Below are positions 31,463-40,361 of a stretch of 64,000 bases of DNA, in pieces. The stretch is from Thiosulfativibrio zosterae (GTDB lineage Bacteria > Pseudomonadota > Gammaproteobacteria > Thiomicrospirales > Thiomicrospiraceae): contig NZ_AP021888.1 of NCBI RefSeq assembly GCF_011398155.1, forward strand, positions 1,037,501 through 1,101,500. The letters are read 5' to 3'. The notes under the pieces were generated by a model, which saw only the letters and a program-made list of their open reading frames with translations, did not search any database and was not told the origin of the DNA. Made by a program: the position numbers and the translations under genes. Position 1 is the stretch's first letter. Each line of letters begins with the position of its first letter.

Positions 31463-34090
31463 CTATGTATCTGAAAGCAGGGTTTTAAGTTGATAAAGGG
31501 CATCTAAAGCCATTTTGGGAGTCAGTTCATCTGGGTTAATGTCTTTAAGTGCTTGATGAAGTTTTTCCAGTTTAGGGTCGGGTAGAGCAAACATATCATA
31601 TTGTGGACTTGTGTTTAGAACACTGGACTGACTGGCAACTTTTTCAATGGTTGGTATTTGATTGGCAACGGTTTGATTTTCAAGGGTATAAAGCACTTGC
31701 TTGGCTTGGGTGATGACACTTTGTGGCACACCAGCCAAAGCCGCCACTTGCAATCCATAACTTTGCGAAGCTGGCCCTTCTTGGACCTGATGCATAAAGA
31801 CAATTTTGTCATTGTGCTCTAAGGCATCTAAATGAATGTTAATGGTATTCTCTAAGCTATCTGCTAAAGTGGTCAGCTCAAAATAGTGGGTCGCAAACAG
31901 GCAAAAACCTTGAATGTTCTTGGCCAAATGTTCCGCAATCGCCCAGGCGAGAGCCAATCCATCAAAAGTAGAGGTGCCACGCCCAACTTCATCCATTAAA
32001 ATCAAGGAGTTGGGAGTTGCATGGTGCAAAATATTGGCGGTTTCTGTCATTTCGACCATAAAAGTAGAACGCCCAGAAGTTAGGTCGTCTGATGCACCAA
32101 TCCGCGTAAAAATTCTATCTATATCGCCTAAGGTCGCAGATTCTGCCGGGACAAAGCTGCCCATCAATCCCATCAACACGATCAAAGCCGTTTGGCGCAT
32201 AAAGGTCGATTTCCCCCCCATGTTCGGCCCCGTAATAATTTGGAGTTGGCGTTGTGCATTAAAAATAGCATCGTTGGGAATAAAGGGCGCTTTAGATAAG
32301 GCTTCAACGGTTAAATGTCGGCCTTGTTGAATGTGAATGCCCGGCTCTGTTTGCAGCTGTGGGCGAGTCAAGTTTAAGGCTTCTGCTTGATAAGCAAGGT
32401 TTACCAAGACATCGGTTTCTGCCAAGGCACTGGCGGTGGTTTGTAACGCCAATAAATGTTCGTTGATGGTTTCAAGCAAATTTTGATACAGCCATTTTTC
32501 ACGCGCTAGAGATTTTTCGCCAGCCGATAAAACCTTATCTTCAAAGGTTTTCAGTTCTGGAATAATATAGCGTTCTGCGCCCTTAAGGGTTTGGCGGCGA
32601 ATATATTCCGCCGGCACTTGCTCGGATTGCAGTTTGCTCACTTCAATATAATAGCCATGCACACGGTTATAACCGACCTTTAGGGTGCTGATGCCGGTGC
32701 GCTCTTTTTCTTGGGCTTCCAGTTTCAGCAAAAACTCACCGGCTTGGTTTTTTAAATTGCGAAGTTCATCCAATTCCGCATCAAACCCTTCGGCAATAAC
32801 GCCACCATCACGCATGAGCATGGGTGGGTTTTCACAAATGGCACGACTGAGTAAATCAGCCAGTTCTGGATAGATGCTTAAACGCAGCGCTAACTGCTGT
32901 AATAAGTCACTGTTTTGGGCGGCCAGTTGTTGGGTTAAATCGGGCAGTTGATTCAGGGTGCGCCCTAAATGCAATAGATCACGCGGGCGCGCGGAATACA
33001 AAGCCACACGACTTAAAATGCGTTCAATATCGCCGACCGGTTTTAAATGGGTTTTAAAGTCGTCGAGCGTATTCAACGCCAAAATATCTTCAATGGCATC
33101 TAGGCGTTGATTAATTTTATGGGTATTGCGTAATGGCTGATTTAGCCAGCGCTTAAGCAAGCGACCGCCCATAGGTGTTGAGGTTTTATCCAAAATTTCT
33201 GCAAGGGTGTGGGCGGCTCCCCCTTGTAAATTACTGTCAATTTCAAGGTTACGACGACTGATAGCGTCCAAAATCACGGTATCGGTGGTGCGATAATGAT
33301 GCAGACTAAACACATGGCTAAGCCCGTTTTGTAACATAGACTGGGCGTAGTGCATGACTGCACCGGCAGCCGAAGTCATGGCAGGGCTTTGTTCGCAACC
33401 ATAAGCACTTAAATCTTGGGTTTTAAAATGTTGGGTTAAACGCAGTTTACAAGCCTTTAAATCAAAGTGCCAAGCGGGATATTTAACCAGGCCTGGTCGT
33501 TTTTGGAGGTTTTCTGGCAAGTTTTCAAACCAAACCGGATTATCCGGAATCAGCAATTCGGCGGGTTTAAGGCGTTCAATTTCGGCGAGCAGTTGCGCTT
33601 GATTGTCGCATTCTGTGGTTTCAAAACGACCACTCGCAACATCTAAAATGGCTAAGCCGAGTAGGTGATTGACTTCCACTATCGCCATTAATAAATTCTC
33701 TGAGCTTTCTTCCATTAAGGCTTCATCGACCAAAGTGCCGGGTGTAATCACGCGCACCACTTTTCTCTCCACTGGCCCTTTGGAGGTTGCCGGATCACCA
33801 ACTTGTTCACAAATGGCAACCGACTCACCCAGCTTAACCAATCGCGCCAAATAGTTATCTGCTGCATGATGCGGAATGCCCGCCATGGGAATCGGGTTGC
33901 CACCCGATTTTCCGCGAGCCGTTAGGGTGATTTCTAACAGCTTAGAGGCTTTCACGGCATCGTCAAAAAACAATTCATAAAAATCGCCCATGCGATAAAA
34001 CAGCAAGTGATTGGGGTGTTCCGCTTTCATAGCGAGGAACTGTTGCATCATAGGGGTGTGGGCAGAAAGGTCTATCGAGGTGCTGGACAT
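31463..34090 (-). CDS. mutS: DNA mismatch repair protein MutS
   Basis: 875 residues, full length. Mismatch-contacting [11 protein letters not shown] near the N-terminus, [10 protein letters not shown], then the ABC-type ATPase with Walker [10 protein letters not shown] and Walker [22 protein letters not shown], and the C-terminal HTH region. It finds base mismatches and recruits MutL. A copy of ACCAGGCCTGGT (33486-33497) lies in the coding sequence (encoding RPGLV). Confidence 0.97.
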   Translation of the reverse strand: MSSTSIDLSAHTPMMQQFLAMKAEHPNHLLFYRMGDFYELFFDDAVKASKLLEITLTARGKSGGNPIPMAGIPHHAADNYLARLVKLGESVAICEQVGDPATSKGPVERKVVRVITPGTLVDEALMEESSENLLMAIVEVNHLLGLAILDVASGRFETTECDNQAQLLAEIERLKPAELLIPDNPVWFENLPENLQKRPGLVKYPAWHFDLKACKLRLTQHFKTQDLSAYGCEQSPAMTSAAGAVMHYAQSMLQNGLSHVFSLHHYRTTDTVILDAISRRNLEIDSNLQGGAAHTLAEILDKTSTPMGGRLLKRWLNQPLRNTHKINQRLDAIEDILALNTLDDFKTHLKPVGDIERILSRVALYSARPRDLLHLGRTLNQLPDLTQQLAAQNSDLLQQLALRLSIYPELADLLSRAICENPPMLMRDGGVIAEGFDAELDELRNLKNQAGEFLLKLEAQEKERTGISTLKVGYNRVHGYYIEVSKLQSEQVPAEYIRRQTLKGAERYIIPELKTFEDKVLSAGEKSLAREKWLYQNLLETINEHLLALQTTASALAETDVLVNLAYQAEALNLTRPQLQTEPGIHIQQGRHLTVEALSKAPFIPNDAIFNAQRQLQIITGPNMGGKSTFMRQTALIVLMGLMGSFVPAESATLGDIDRIFTRIGASDDLTSGRSTFMVEMTETANILHHATPNSLILMDEVGRGTSTFDGLALAWAIAEHLAKNIQGFCLFATHYFELTTLADSLENTINIHLDALEHNDKIVFMHQVQEGPASQSYGLQVAALAGVPQSVITQAKQVLYTLENQTVANQIPTIEKVASQSSVLNTSPQYDMFALPDPKLEKLHQALKDINPDELTPKMALDALYQLKTLLSDT
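33486..33497. repeat. ACCAGGCCTGGT dispersed palindrome (inside mutS)
   Basis: Exact copy with TATTTA and CGTTTTT flanks, in coding sequence. Confidence 0.9.
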
Positions 34091-34208
34091 AATGGGCTTA
34101 AGGGCTTTGAATTTTTAAGAGGCTGAATTATAACACCTCGCCAAACCAGCCTCAAAAATTGCCATGGCTGGAGCAGGATAAAATTTTAATAAAAATGTAA
34201 AAATTAAT

Positions 34209-34236
34209 TTGACTTCAGCGTAGGAGTGCCTATAAT
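34209..34236 (+). promoter_or_regulatory. tRNA-Arg promoter
   Basis: TTGACT (34209-34214), 16-bp spacer, TATAAT (34231-34236), 16 bp before the tRNA 5' end: a strong sigma-70 promoter. Confidence 0.85.
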
Positions 34237-34252
34237 ACGCCTCATTCACAAA

Positions 34253-34329
34253 GCGCCCGTAGCTCAATTGGATAGAGTACTCGGCTACGAACCGAGCGGT
34301 TAGGGGTTCGACTCCCTTCGGGCGCACCA
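34253..34329 (+). tRNA. tRNA-Arg (anticodon ACG)
   Basis: 77 nt including an encoded CCA. Acceptor GCGCCCG pairs with CGGGCGC, D arm AGCTCAATTGGATAGAGT, anticodon arm CTCGG/CCGAG with loop CTACGAA (ACG at 34287-34289), T arm with GGTTCGACTCC. The A at the wobble place is expected to be changed to inosine to read CGU/CGC/CGA. A strong promoter lies upstream and a terminator downstream, so it is a single-gene transcript. Confidence 0.97.
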
Positions 34330-34337
34330 TTATTCAG

Positions 34338-34369
34338 AACCCCAGTTAAGTTTTTAACTGGGGTTTTTT
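34338..34369 (+). terminator. Terminator of tRNA-Arg
   Basis: AACCCCAGTTAA (34338-34349) pairs with TTAACTGGGGTT (34354-34365), followed by T residues. The remaining 135 bp up to 34504 contain no gene that I can see. Confidence 0.85.
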
Positions 34370-34504
34370 ATTATCTAAATTTCAGTTTTTTGCACACCCC
34401 AGACGACTCTTTGCCATTTTTAAAGCCTTTAAAATTTACGCAATTTTAGACCTTCTTTGAGTTCTACAATCTTTGTTTTGTTTTGAGCTTTAAATAGTCT
34501 GATG

Positions 34505-34525
34505 CTAAGATGTTTTTAATCTTAG
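34505..34525 (+). promoter_or_regulatory. Leader hairpin in front of the LOV-GGDEF gene
   Basis: CTAAGAT (34505-34511) and ATCTTAG (34519-34525) form a 7-bp inverted repeat ending within the AGGGGA ribosome site of the gene. It could be an operator or a translation-modulating hairpin. Confidence 0.4.
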
Positions 34526-34535
34526 GGGAATTTAC

Positions 34536-35861
34536 ATGAAAAATGCTGCGGCCTCCCAGTTTTTAACCTTGCAAACACTGTTGCAATCTTTAGAGGATGC
34601 AGATATTCCTGTGACCATTTCTGATGCTTTGGCAGAAGATATGCCGCTGGTATTTGTGAACCAAGCCTTTTTAAACTTAACGGGTTACACAGAAGCCGAT
34701 GTTATCGGTAAAAACTGTCGTTTTTTGCAAGGTAATTACCAACAACCTAATGCGACTTATCAAATTAGACAAGCCTTAGAAAAGGGCGAAGTTTGTAATG
34801 TTGACCTGGTTAACTACACCCGATCGGGTCGTGAGTTTATCAATCGTTTACATCTTTGTCCCATCAAAAATCATGGTCGAGTTGAGTATTTTTTGGGATT
34901 CCAAAAAAATATCAGCGACCATACTCTCGTTTTAATTGAAACGCTTTTTAATGCCAACCAAGATCACAAAACGCTCATTGATGCCATGTCTGAGGGGGTG
35001 GTGATTCATGATGCTACGGGCAAAATTGTGGAATGTAATTTAAGTGCTCAGCGTATTTTGGGTTTAACTTTAGACCAAATGCAGGGCGTAACTTCTATGG
35101 ATAAACGTTGGCATGCGGTTCATGAAGATGGTAGTCCTTTTCCGGGGCAAGAGCATCCTGCCATGCGTGTGCTTCGAACAGGGGAGTCGGTGTTTGGGGA
35201 GATAATGGGTATTTATCATGCCTCTGGTGAGTTGCGCTGGTTGAGCATTAATGCCACTCAGTTAACGCACACTTACAACTCTGATGAACCAGGCAAGGTA
35301 TTGGCGGTGTTTACCGATATTACCCTACAAAAGCATACAGAATGGCTGGCTGATCATGATGAGTTGAGTCGTTTATATAATCGCAGATACTTTAATCATG
35401 AAATGCCTAAAGTCATTCAACAGACGCCACCTAATGACCAGCGTTATTTTATGATGATTGATTGCGATTTCTTCAAAGGTTATAACGACAGCTATGGCCA
35501 CAACGCGGGCGATGAAGTGATTCACCTGGTTGGTGAAATGATGTTAGATCAATTTAAGGGTGAGCAAGATATTTGTTTTCGAGTAGGTGGTGAGGAGTTT
35601 GCGATTTATTTTGTCGCGCCCAATAAAACGACTGCTTTTAATCAAGCCGAAAACCTAAGAAAAGCCATTGCAGATAAAGCCATCGCCCATAAAGAAAATA
35701 TTCCTTGGTGTGTGATGACCGTATCGATAGGTCTTTATGAGTTACCCGATTCGCCTTCCTTGAGTTTAATGAAGGTGTACGATTCTGCTGACAAGGCTCT
35801 TTATTTATCTAAATCGAATGGCCGAAATCAGACGAATTGGTATGATGAAGTCATTGTTTAA
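34536..35861 (+). CDS. LOV-PAS-GGDEF protein (candidate blue-light diguanylate cyclase)
   Basis: 441 residues, soluble. The N-terminal LOV domain carries the full photoactive motif GKNCRFLQG with C61, then VNYTRSGREFINRLH and FLGFQKNIS with the conserved glutamine. A PAS domain (about 145-265) follows, then a GGDEF domain with DELSRLYNRRYF, MIDCDFFKGYND and RVGGEEFAIYF. The RxxD inhibition site is not present. Probably makes cyclic di-GMP under blue-light control, joining light to motility or biofilm choice. This is the second LOV gene in the window, about 20 kb from the litR-linked one. Confidence 0.9.
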   Translation: MKNAAASQFLTLQTLLQSLEDADIPVTISDALAEDMPLVFVNQAFLNLTGYTEADVIGKNCRFLQGNYQQPNATYQIRQALEKGEVCNVDLVNYTRSGREFINRLHLCPIKNHGRVEYFLGFQKNISDHTLVLIETLFNANQDHKTLIDAMSEGVVIHDATGKIVECNLSAQRILGLTLDQMQGVTSMDKRWHAVHEDGSPFPGQEHPAMRVLRTGESVFGEIMGIYHASGELRWLSINATQLTHTYNSDEPGKVLAVFTDITLQKHTEWLADHDELSRLYNRRYFNHEMPKVIQQTPPNDQRYFMMIDCDFFKGYNDSYGHNAGDEVIHLVGEMMLDQFKGEQDICFRVGGEEFAIYFVAPNKTTAFNQAENLRKAIADKAIAHKENIPWCVMTVSIGLYELPDSPSLSLMKVYDSADKALYLSKSNGRNQTNWYDEVIV

Positions 35862-35898
35862 ATGATTGTTTTAAATATAAAAAATATCGAGAGGATTT

Positions 35899-36459
35899 AT
35901 GGTTAGTTTAACAACGCCTATTTGTGAGTTTAATTTACCTGCAATTGATTTTGATTTATTGGGTGTTGATGGACAACGCTGGAATTTAGAAAAAGCCAAA
36001 GGCCCTAAGGGCTTATTGGTGATGTTTATATGCAATCATTGTCCCTATGTTAAATCCATTCAAACTCGTTTAGCCAATGATGCCCGCATTTTGCGAGATG
36101 AATTTGGCATACATTCGATTGCCATCATGGCTAACGATCCAAATGAATATGCCGAAGACTCTTTTGAAAACATGAAGTTAGTGGCAGAAAAGTTTGCCTA
36201 TCCTTTTCCGTATGTGATCGATGACACTCAAGCCATTGCCAAAGCTTATGGTGCAGTTTGTACGCCGGATTTCTTTGGCTATAACGCAGATCTTAAATTG
36301 CAATATCGCGGTCGATTAGATGCCTCTCGCAAAGAAACCGCACCAGAAGATGTGCGCCGTGACTTATTAGAGGCGATGAAATTGGTCGCAACAACTGGGC
36401 AAGGGCCTTTAGAGCAAATCCCGAGTATGGGTTGCTCCATCAAATGGAAAGACCATTAA
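35899..36459 (+). CDS. Thioredoxin-fold peroxiredoxin-like protein
   Basis: 186 residues of the AhpC/TSA-redoxin superfamily. The active region is MFICNHCPYVKSIQ (CNHCPYV), and IAIMANDPNEYAEDSFENM and FPYVIDDTQAIAKAYGAVCTPDFF follow the family pattern. Precise substrate unknown. It starts 37 bp after the LOV-PAS-GGDEF gene and may share its transcript. The 3' end overlaps the convergent LRR-kinase gene by 4 bp. Confidence 0.8.
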   Translation: MVSLTTPICEFNLPAIDFDLLGVDGQRWNLEKAKGPKGLLVMFICNHCPYVKSIQTRLANDARILRDEFGIHSIAIMANDPNEYAEDSFENMKLVAEKFAYPFPYVIDDTQAIAKAYGAVCTPDFFGYNADLKLQYRGRLDASRKETAPEDVRRDLLEAMKLVATTGQGPLEQIPSMGCSIKWKDH

Positions 36460-37823
36460 ATCGAAAACTGCTGAAGCGTTTGGTGCACCTTTTCAAAGGT
36501 TAAAGGGTTGCTAAGATTCGCTTTGGCACAGTCATTTTGCAGTTGTCGCAATTTGGTCACCATCGTTTCTGAAACTTTTGAGTTTGGCGCTAAGCTAACC
36601 GTCATTAAATCATCAATTAAATAGGCAAAGGCCCGCAGTTCAAGGTGTTGGATCTGCTGTTTTTGGGGATTGCTCAGCTCATGATATTGACTGGCAGCGC
36701 CAAAATCGCCCATTAAGAGATCGGCATTGTCATTTATTAAAATATTGTGTGCGTAAAGGTCGCCATGGCTGATTTCGTGCTGATGTAGGTGTGCCATGGC
36801 ACTGGAAACGGCTTGCAGTATTTTGAGTGTGGTGGTTTGATTGAGCTGTAACTCTGGCGCAAAAGTATCTCTTGAGCAGGTTTCTAATGACGGTGGCAAG
36901 CCGAGATTTTTGTAATCGCTCGGAATCAATTTCATCAATAAGCCCGTTTGCGGGTTTTCTGACGAGTGGTTGTCAAAATGCCCAAGCACTTCAATCCAGT
37001 TGGGATGATTGGGTATTTTTAAACTGGTCTGTAATTCATCTTGCGGGTAACCATCGCTGGTTAACTGTCCTTTAAAAATCTTGACGGCAAAATCTTCTTG
37101 AGTATGGGCTGTGTTTTTCTGCCAGCGTGCCCGATATATTAACCCTGATGCCCCTTGTCCCAGCAATTCGTCACATTCAAAGTCTTGAGAGTGAAATTTT
37201 GAATGTTCCAAGGCGGTTAAGTCGGCGGTGGCACAAAACGGATTGCCTGAAAAAGCTAACCATGCCAGCTTCGGTAGGGCTAAAAGCCAATCGGGCAAGT
37301 GGGTGAGTTGATTGGCTGAAATTCGGATGAGTGCCAAGTTTTCGCAGTGTTTGAGTGTTTCTGGCAAAGCCGCCAGTTGATTGCCCGCCAATGCCAGTTT
37401 TTCTAATCGAGGACATTGTCCAATGGCATTGGGTAACAGGGTGAGTTGGTTGTCTGTCAAAATCAGCCAGCGTAATTTGGGTGGCAAAGCATCTTCTGCA
37501 ATGTGTTTTAAGCGGCAAGATTTAAAGCCAATCATTTCTAAGTTGGGGCAGAGTGCCAAAATGCTTGGAAAAATTTCTATGGGATTATTGGATAGAAAAA
37601 TCACCTTTAAACGATGCAGTTTTGGCAGGTCTTGTGGCAAAGTCATGAGTTGATTGTTGGATAAATCTAGGATTTCTAGACTGTCTGCAAGCGAGTAAAT
37701 CTCTGTGGGGAATTCAGTGAGGTTTGCAGACAAACTTAAACGCTTTATCCCATTTAATTCCCCGGCTTTCAGTTGTTCTAAAGTTTGCAAATCACTCTCC
37801 AATTCTGTGCATTCAATACTCAC
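36456..37823 (-). CDS. Leucine-rich-repeat protein kinase-like protein
   Basis: 455 residues from a GTG start. Residues about 25-210 are leucine-rich repeats (LEILDLSNNQLMTLP, LRWLILTDNQLTLLP, LEKLALAGNQLAALP). Residues about 218-455 form a Ser/Thr-kinase-like domain: glycine loop LGQGASGLIYRA, Lys in AVKIFK, catalytic loop HGDLYAHNILI and DFG in MGDFGAAS. The catalytic loop is HGD instead of HRD, the RD arginine being lost, so it is a non-RD kinase. Cytosolic, with no signal peptide. Target unknown. Confidence 0.82.
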   Translation of the reverse strand: MSIECTELESDLQTLEQLKAGELNGIKRLSLSANLTEFPTEIYSLADSLEILDLSNNQLMTLPQDLPKLHRLKVIFLSNNPIEIFPSILALCPNLEMIGFKSCRLKHIAEDALPPKLRWLILTDNQLTLLPNAIGQCPRLEKLALAGNQLAALPETLKHCENLALIRISANQLTHLPDWLLALPKLAWLAFSGNPFCATADLTALEHSKFHSQDFECDELLGQGASGLIYRARWQKNTAHTQEDFAVKIFKGQLTSDGYPQDELQTSLKIPNHPNWIEVLGHFDNHSSENPQTGLLMKLIPSDYKNLGLPPSLETCSRDTFAPELQLNQTTTLKILQAVSSAMAHLHQHEISHGDLYAHNILINDNADLLMGDFGAASQYHELSNPQKQQIQHLELRAFAYLIDDLMTVSLAPNSKVSETMVTKLRQLQNDCAKANLSNPLTFEKVHQTLQQFSI

Positions 37824-37878
37824 GGTCGGGTATCATAATTGATTAAAGTCTCAGCTCCAAATCTCTAAGGAATTCATT

Positions 37879-38241
37879 GTGCAATTTTTGACTGTCATGA
37901 CATTGTTATTAATTTTTCAACTCTCAGGAGAGTTGTTGGTTTTGTCTTGGGACTTGCCTGTTCCTGGCCCTGTATTGGGAATGATGTTGATGTTTTTGGT
38001 ATTGCTTTTTAAACATAAGGTGGCGCATCAAATGCGACCAGCCACTGAGCAGTTGTTGAGTCATCTATCTTTATTATTTATCCCCGCGGGGGTTGGGGTT
38101 ATGGTGCATGTGGTTCGATTGGAGCAGGAATGGATTGCCATTTTGGTTGCCATTTTTTTAAGTACCCTGATAGGTTTATTAGTCACCGCTTGGACTATGC
38201 AGTTAATGATGAAACTCTTGCACAGCAAGGATATTAAATAA
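37879..38241 (+). CDS. lrgA: LrgA/CidA-family holin-like protein
   Basis: 120 residues from a GTG, with four hydrophobic segments. LPVPGPVLGMMLMFLVLL and LLFIPAGVGVMVHV are family signatures. LrgA/CidA proteins form small holin-like or transport complexes with LrgB/CidB. The stop overlaps the lrgB start (TAATG). Confidence 0.85.
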   Translation: MQFLTVMTLLLIFQLSGELLVLSWDLPVPGPVLGMMLMFLVLLFKHKVAHQMRPATEQLLSHLSLLFIPAGVGVMVHVVRLEQEWIAILVAIFLSTLIGLLVTAWTMQLMMKLLHSKDIK

Positions 38242-38963
38242 TGCAAACACATTCGGCTATTTGGGTTTACCTTTCCGCCAGTCCTCTTTGGGGGCTGACT
38301 TTGACCTTGGTGTGTTATTTGTTGGCGCTTAAAATTTATCGTCAAGCTAATCATCATCCGTTACTCAATCCGGTAGGTTGGTCAATTTTGATGATTATTA
38401 CGGTTTTGGTGGTCGGTGATATTTCTTATCCGAGTTATTTTTCGGGTGCGCAGTTTATTCACTTTTTGTTAGGTCCCGTAACGGTTGCTTTGGCGATTCC
38501 GTTATTTTTTCAGTTAGAAAAACTTAAAAAAGTTTGGTTACCTTTAAGCGTTGCTTTGGTGGTGGGGATGACCGTTTCTGGTTTTAGCGCCTACTTTATT
38601 GCACAAGCCTTGGGGGCGAGTGAACAGACCATGCTGTCGATGATTCCAAAGTCTGTGACGGCACCGGTGGCGATGGGGATTGCTGAAAAAACCGGAGGGT
38701 TGCCAACTTTGACCGCGGTTTTTGTGGTGATGACGGGTATTTTTGGTGCGTTTATTGGCACCAGTTTATTTAAGTTATTCAGAATTCAAGATGATACGGT
38801 GAAAGGGGTGGCCATGGGCGTGACGGCACATGGTCTAGGCACAGCAAGGTCTTTCCAAGTAAGCCCAGAAATGGGGGCGTTTGCCGGTTTGGCAATGGCG
38901 TTAGCGGCCTCTTTGTCGGCATTTGTTTTGCCGGTTGTATTGAGCTTGTTAAAGTCTTTTTAA
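38241..38963 (+). CDS. lrgB: LrgB/CidB-family membrane protein
   Basis: 240 residues, about six to seven hydrophobic segments. LLGPVTVALAIPLFFQLEKLK, SMIPKSVTAPVAMGIAEKTGG and GVTAHGLGTARSF are diagnostic. It acts with LrgA in membrane permeability or in export of small organic acids. Confidence 0.88.
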   Translation: MQTHSAIWVYLSASPLWGLTLTLVCYLLALKIYRQANHHPLLNPVGWSILMIITVLVVGDISYPSYFSGAQFIHFLLGPVTVALAIPLFFQLEKLKKVWLPLSVALVVGMTVSGFSAYFIAQALGASEQTMLSMIPKSVTAPVAMGIAEKTGGLPTLTAVFVVMTGIFGAFIGTSLFKLFRIQDDTVKGVAMGVTAHGLGTARSFQVSPEMGAFAGLAMALAASLSAFVLPVVLSLLKSF

Positions 38964-38985
38964 GATTTTAAAAATATCTTAAGGT

Positions 38986-39012
38986 ATAAAAAAGCAGGCC
39001 TTAAGCCTGCTT
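38986..39012 (-). terminator. Terminator of the phosphofructokinase gene
   Basis: AAGCAGGC (38992-38999) and GCCTGCTT (39005-39012) make an 8-bp stem. On the minus strand it is followed by TTTTTATACC. It can also slow the plus-strand lrgAB transcript. Confidence 0.7.
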
Positions 39013-39040
39013 GGTTGTTTGGAGCGTGGCGCTAAAGGTT

Positions 39041-40318
39041 TTATTTGACCGCAATGTAACGCGTTAATTTTTGAGGCACATAATTGAATTCTAACGGACG
39101 AATGTCTGGTAGGCCGTGTTTGTAAGCCAAGGCTCTTTCACCTTTAATGAGTGGGGTTAAATACTCTAAGGCGGCAGGTGTAATGTCCATGCCATCTTCG
39201 GTGAGGTATTCATCAGGCACCGACTTTTCTAGGTCTGCCACTTCCATTAAATCCACATTTTTATAACGCCAAACCAACGGACAAGTATCAATCACTTCGA
39301 TGACGGGTAATACGCCGTGCAATCCATCTAAAGCGGCTTGCACAGCGGCTTTGCCGGCACGATAGGCCATTTCCCAGTCAGTTTGTGAAACTAAATGGCT
39401 GGCAGAGCGTTGTAAATAATCTGGAATAGCACTGTGGGTTTTGCAACCAAATTCTTCTGCAACCATATGAGAAAGCGTGTGTGCAACGCCTCCTAATTGC
39501 GTGTAGGCATTGTTGTGGGTATGTTCGACATTTTCAATTGAAATGTAGTTGCCGTTTTCATCGGTTAAACCTTCGGATACGATACAAACGCAATAACCTT
39601 TGGTATTGATGAGATCACGAACCCGATTTAAAAATTTGGTTTTATTAAATTGTCTTTCGGCAGGCAATATCAGAAGTGGTACTTCAGGAATAATGTTTTT
39701 CACCAACCCGCCAGCAATGGTTAACCAGCCCACATTGCGCCCCATGGCTTCGAGTACAAAGAATTTGGTAGAGGTGTTGTGCATGGAATATAAATCCATG
39801 GTGGCTTCTAATAAACTGGTGGCTATGTATTTAGCAGCGCTCCCAAACCCTGGGCTGCAATGAGACAGTGCTAAATCGTTATCAATGGTTTTCGCAACCC
39901 CAATGCAAGTCATGGGGTGACCATTTTGCGTGCAATAATCCGCCACTTTCTGTGCGGTGACCATGCTGCCATTGCCGCCATTGTAGAAGAAGTAACCAAT
40001 GTCATAAGCCTTAAAGACTTCTAAAATACGCTCATATTGCCCTGGGTTTTCTTCAAAAGTATCTAGGTCAAAACGACACGCCTCAAAAGCAGCGCCTGGC
40101 TGAATTTTTAAACGGTCCAGTTTATCTTCGGTCAGATGGGTGACATCAATAATTTCTTCTTCTAAAACCCCTTTAATACCATTGCGAGCGGCATAGATTT
40201 TATTAAAGGCCTCTGGATGACGCTTGGCCATTTCGATGACGCCGGCGGCACTGGCGTTAATGACTGCGGATACACCGCCGGCTTGGGCATAAATAACATT
40301 TTTGGATTGTTGTGACAT
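39041..40318 (-). CDS. pfp: 6-phosphofructokinase, PPi-dependent type
   Basis: 425 residues of the PfkA/Pfp superfamily. YNGGNGSM lines the phosphate site, and the motif KTIDNDL with its lysine marks the PPi-using group. EAMGRNVGWLTIAGG follows. It interconverts fructose 6-phosphate and fructose 1,6-bisphosphate with pyrophosphate, reversibly, and in related autotrophs also works on sedoheptulose phosphates of the Calvin cycle (known for homologues in methylotrophs, inferred here). Transcribed singly with a terminator downstream. Confidence 0.85.
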   Translation of the reverse strand: MSQQSKNVIYAQAGGVSAVINASAAGVIEMAKRHPEAFNKIYAARNGIKGVLEEEIIDVTHLTEDKLDRLKIQPGAAFEACRFDLDTFEENPGQYERILEVFKAYDIGYFFYNGGNGSMVTAQKVADYCTQNGHPMTCIGVAKTIDNDLALSHCSPGFGSAAKYIATSLLEATMDLYSMHNTSTKFFVLEAMGRNVGWLTIAGGLVKNIIPEVPLLILPAERQFNKTKFLNRVRDLINTKGYCVCIVSEGLTDENGNYISIENVEHTHNNAYTQLGGVAHTLSHMVAEEFGCKTHSAIPDYLQRSASHLVSQTDWEMAYRAGKAAVQAALDGLHGVLPVIEVIDTCPLVWRYKNVDLMEVADLEKSVPDEYLTEDGMDITPAALEYLTPLIKGERALAYKHGLPDIRPLEFNYVPQKLTRYIAVK

Positions 40319-40361
40319 GGCTGATATCTCTTAAATCTGGTATGGAATATTGGGAATTAGT

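Noticed and set aside
34115-34330. Minus-strand frame starting MVRPKGVEPLT
   Set aside because: It is antisense to tRNA-Arg, a well-known annotation artefact.
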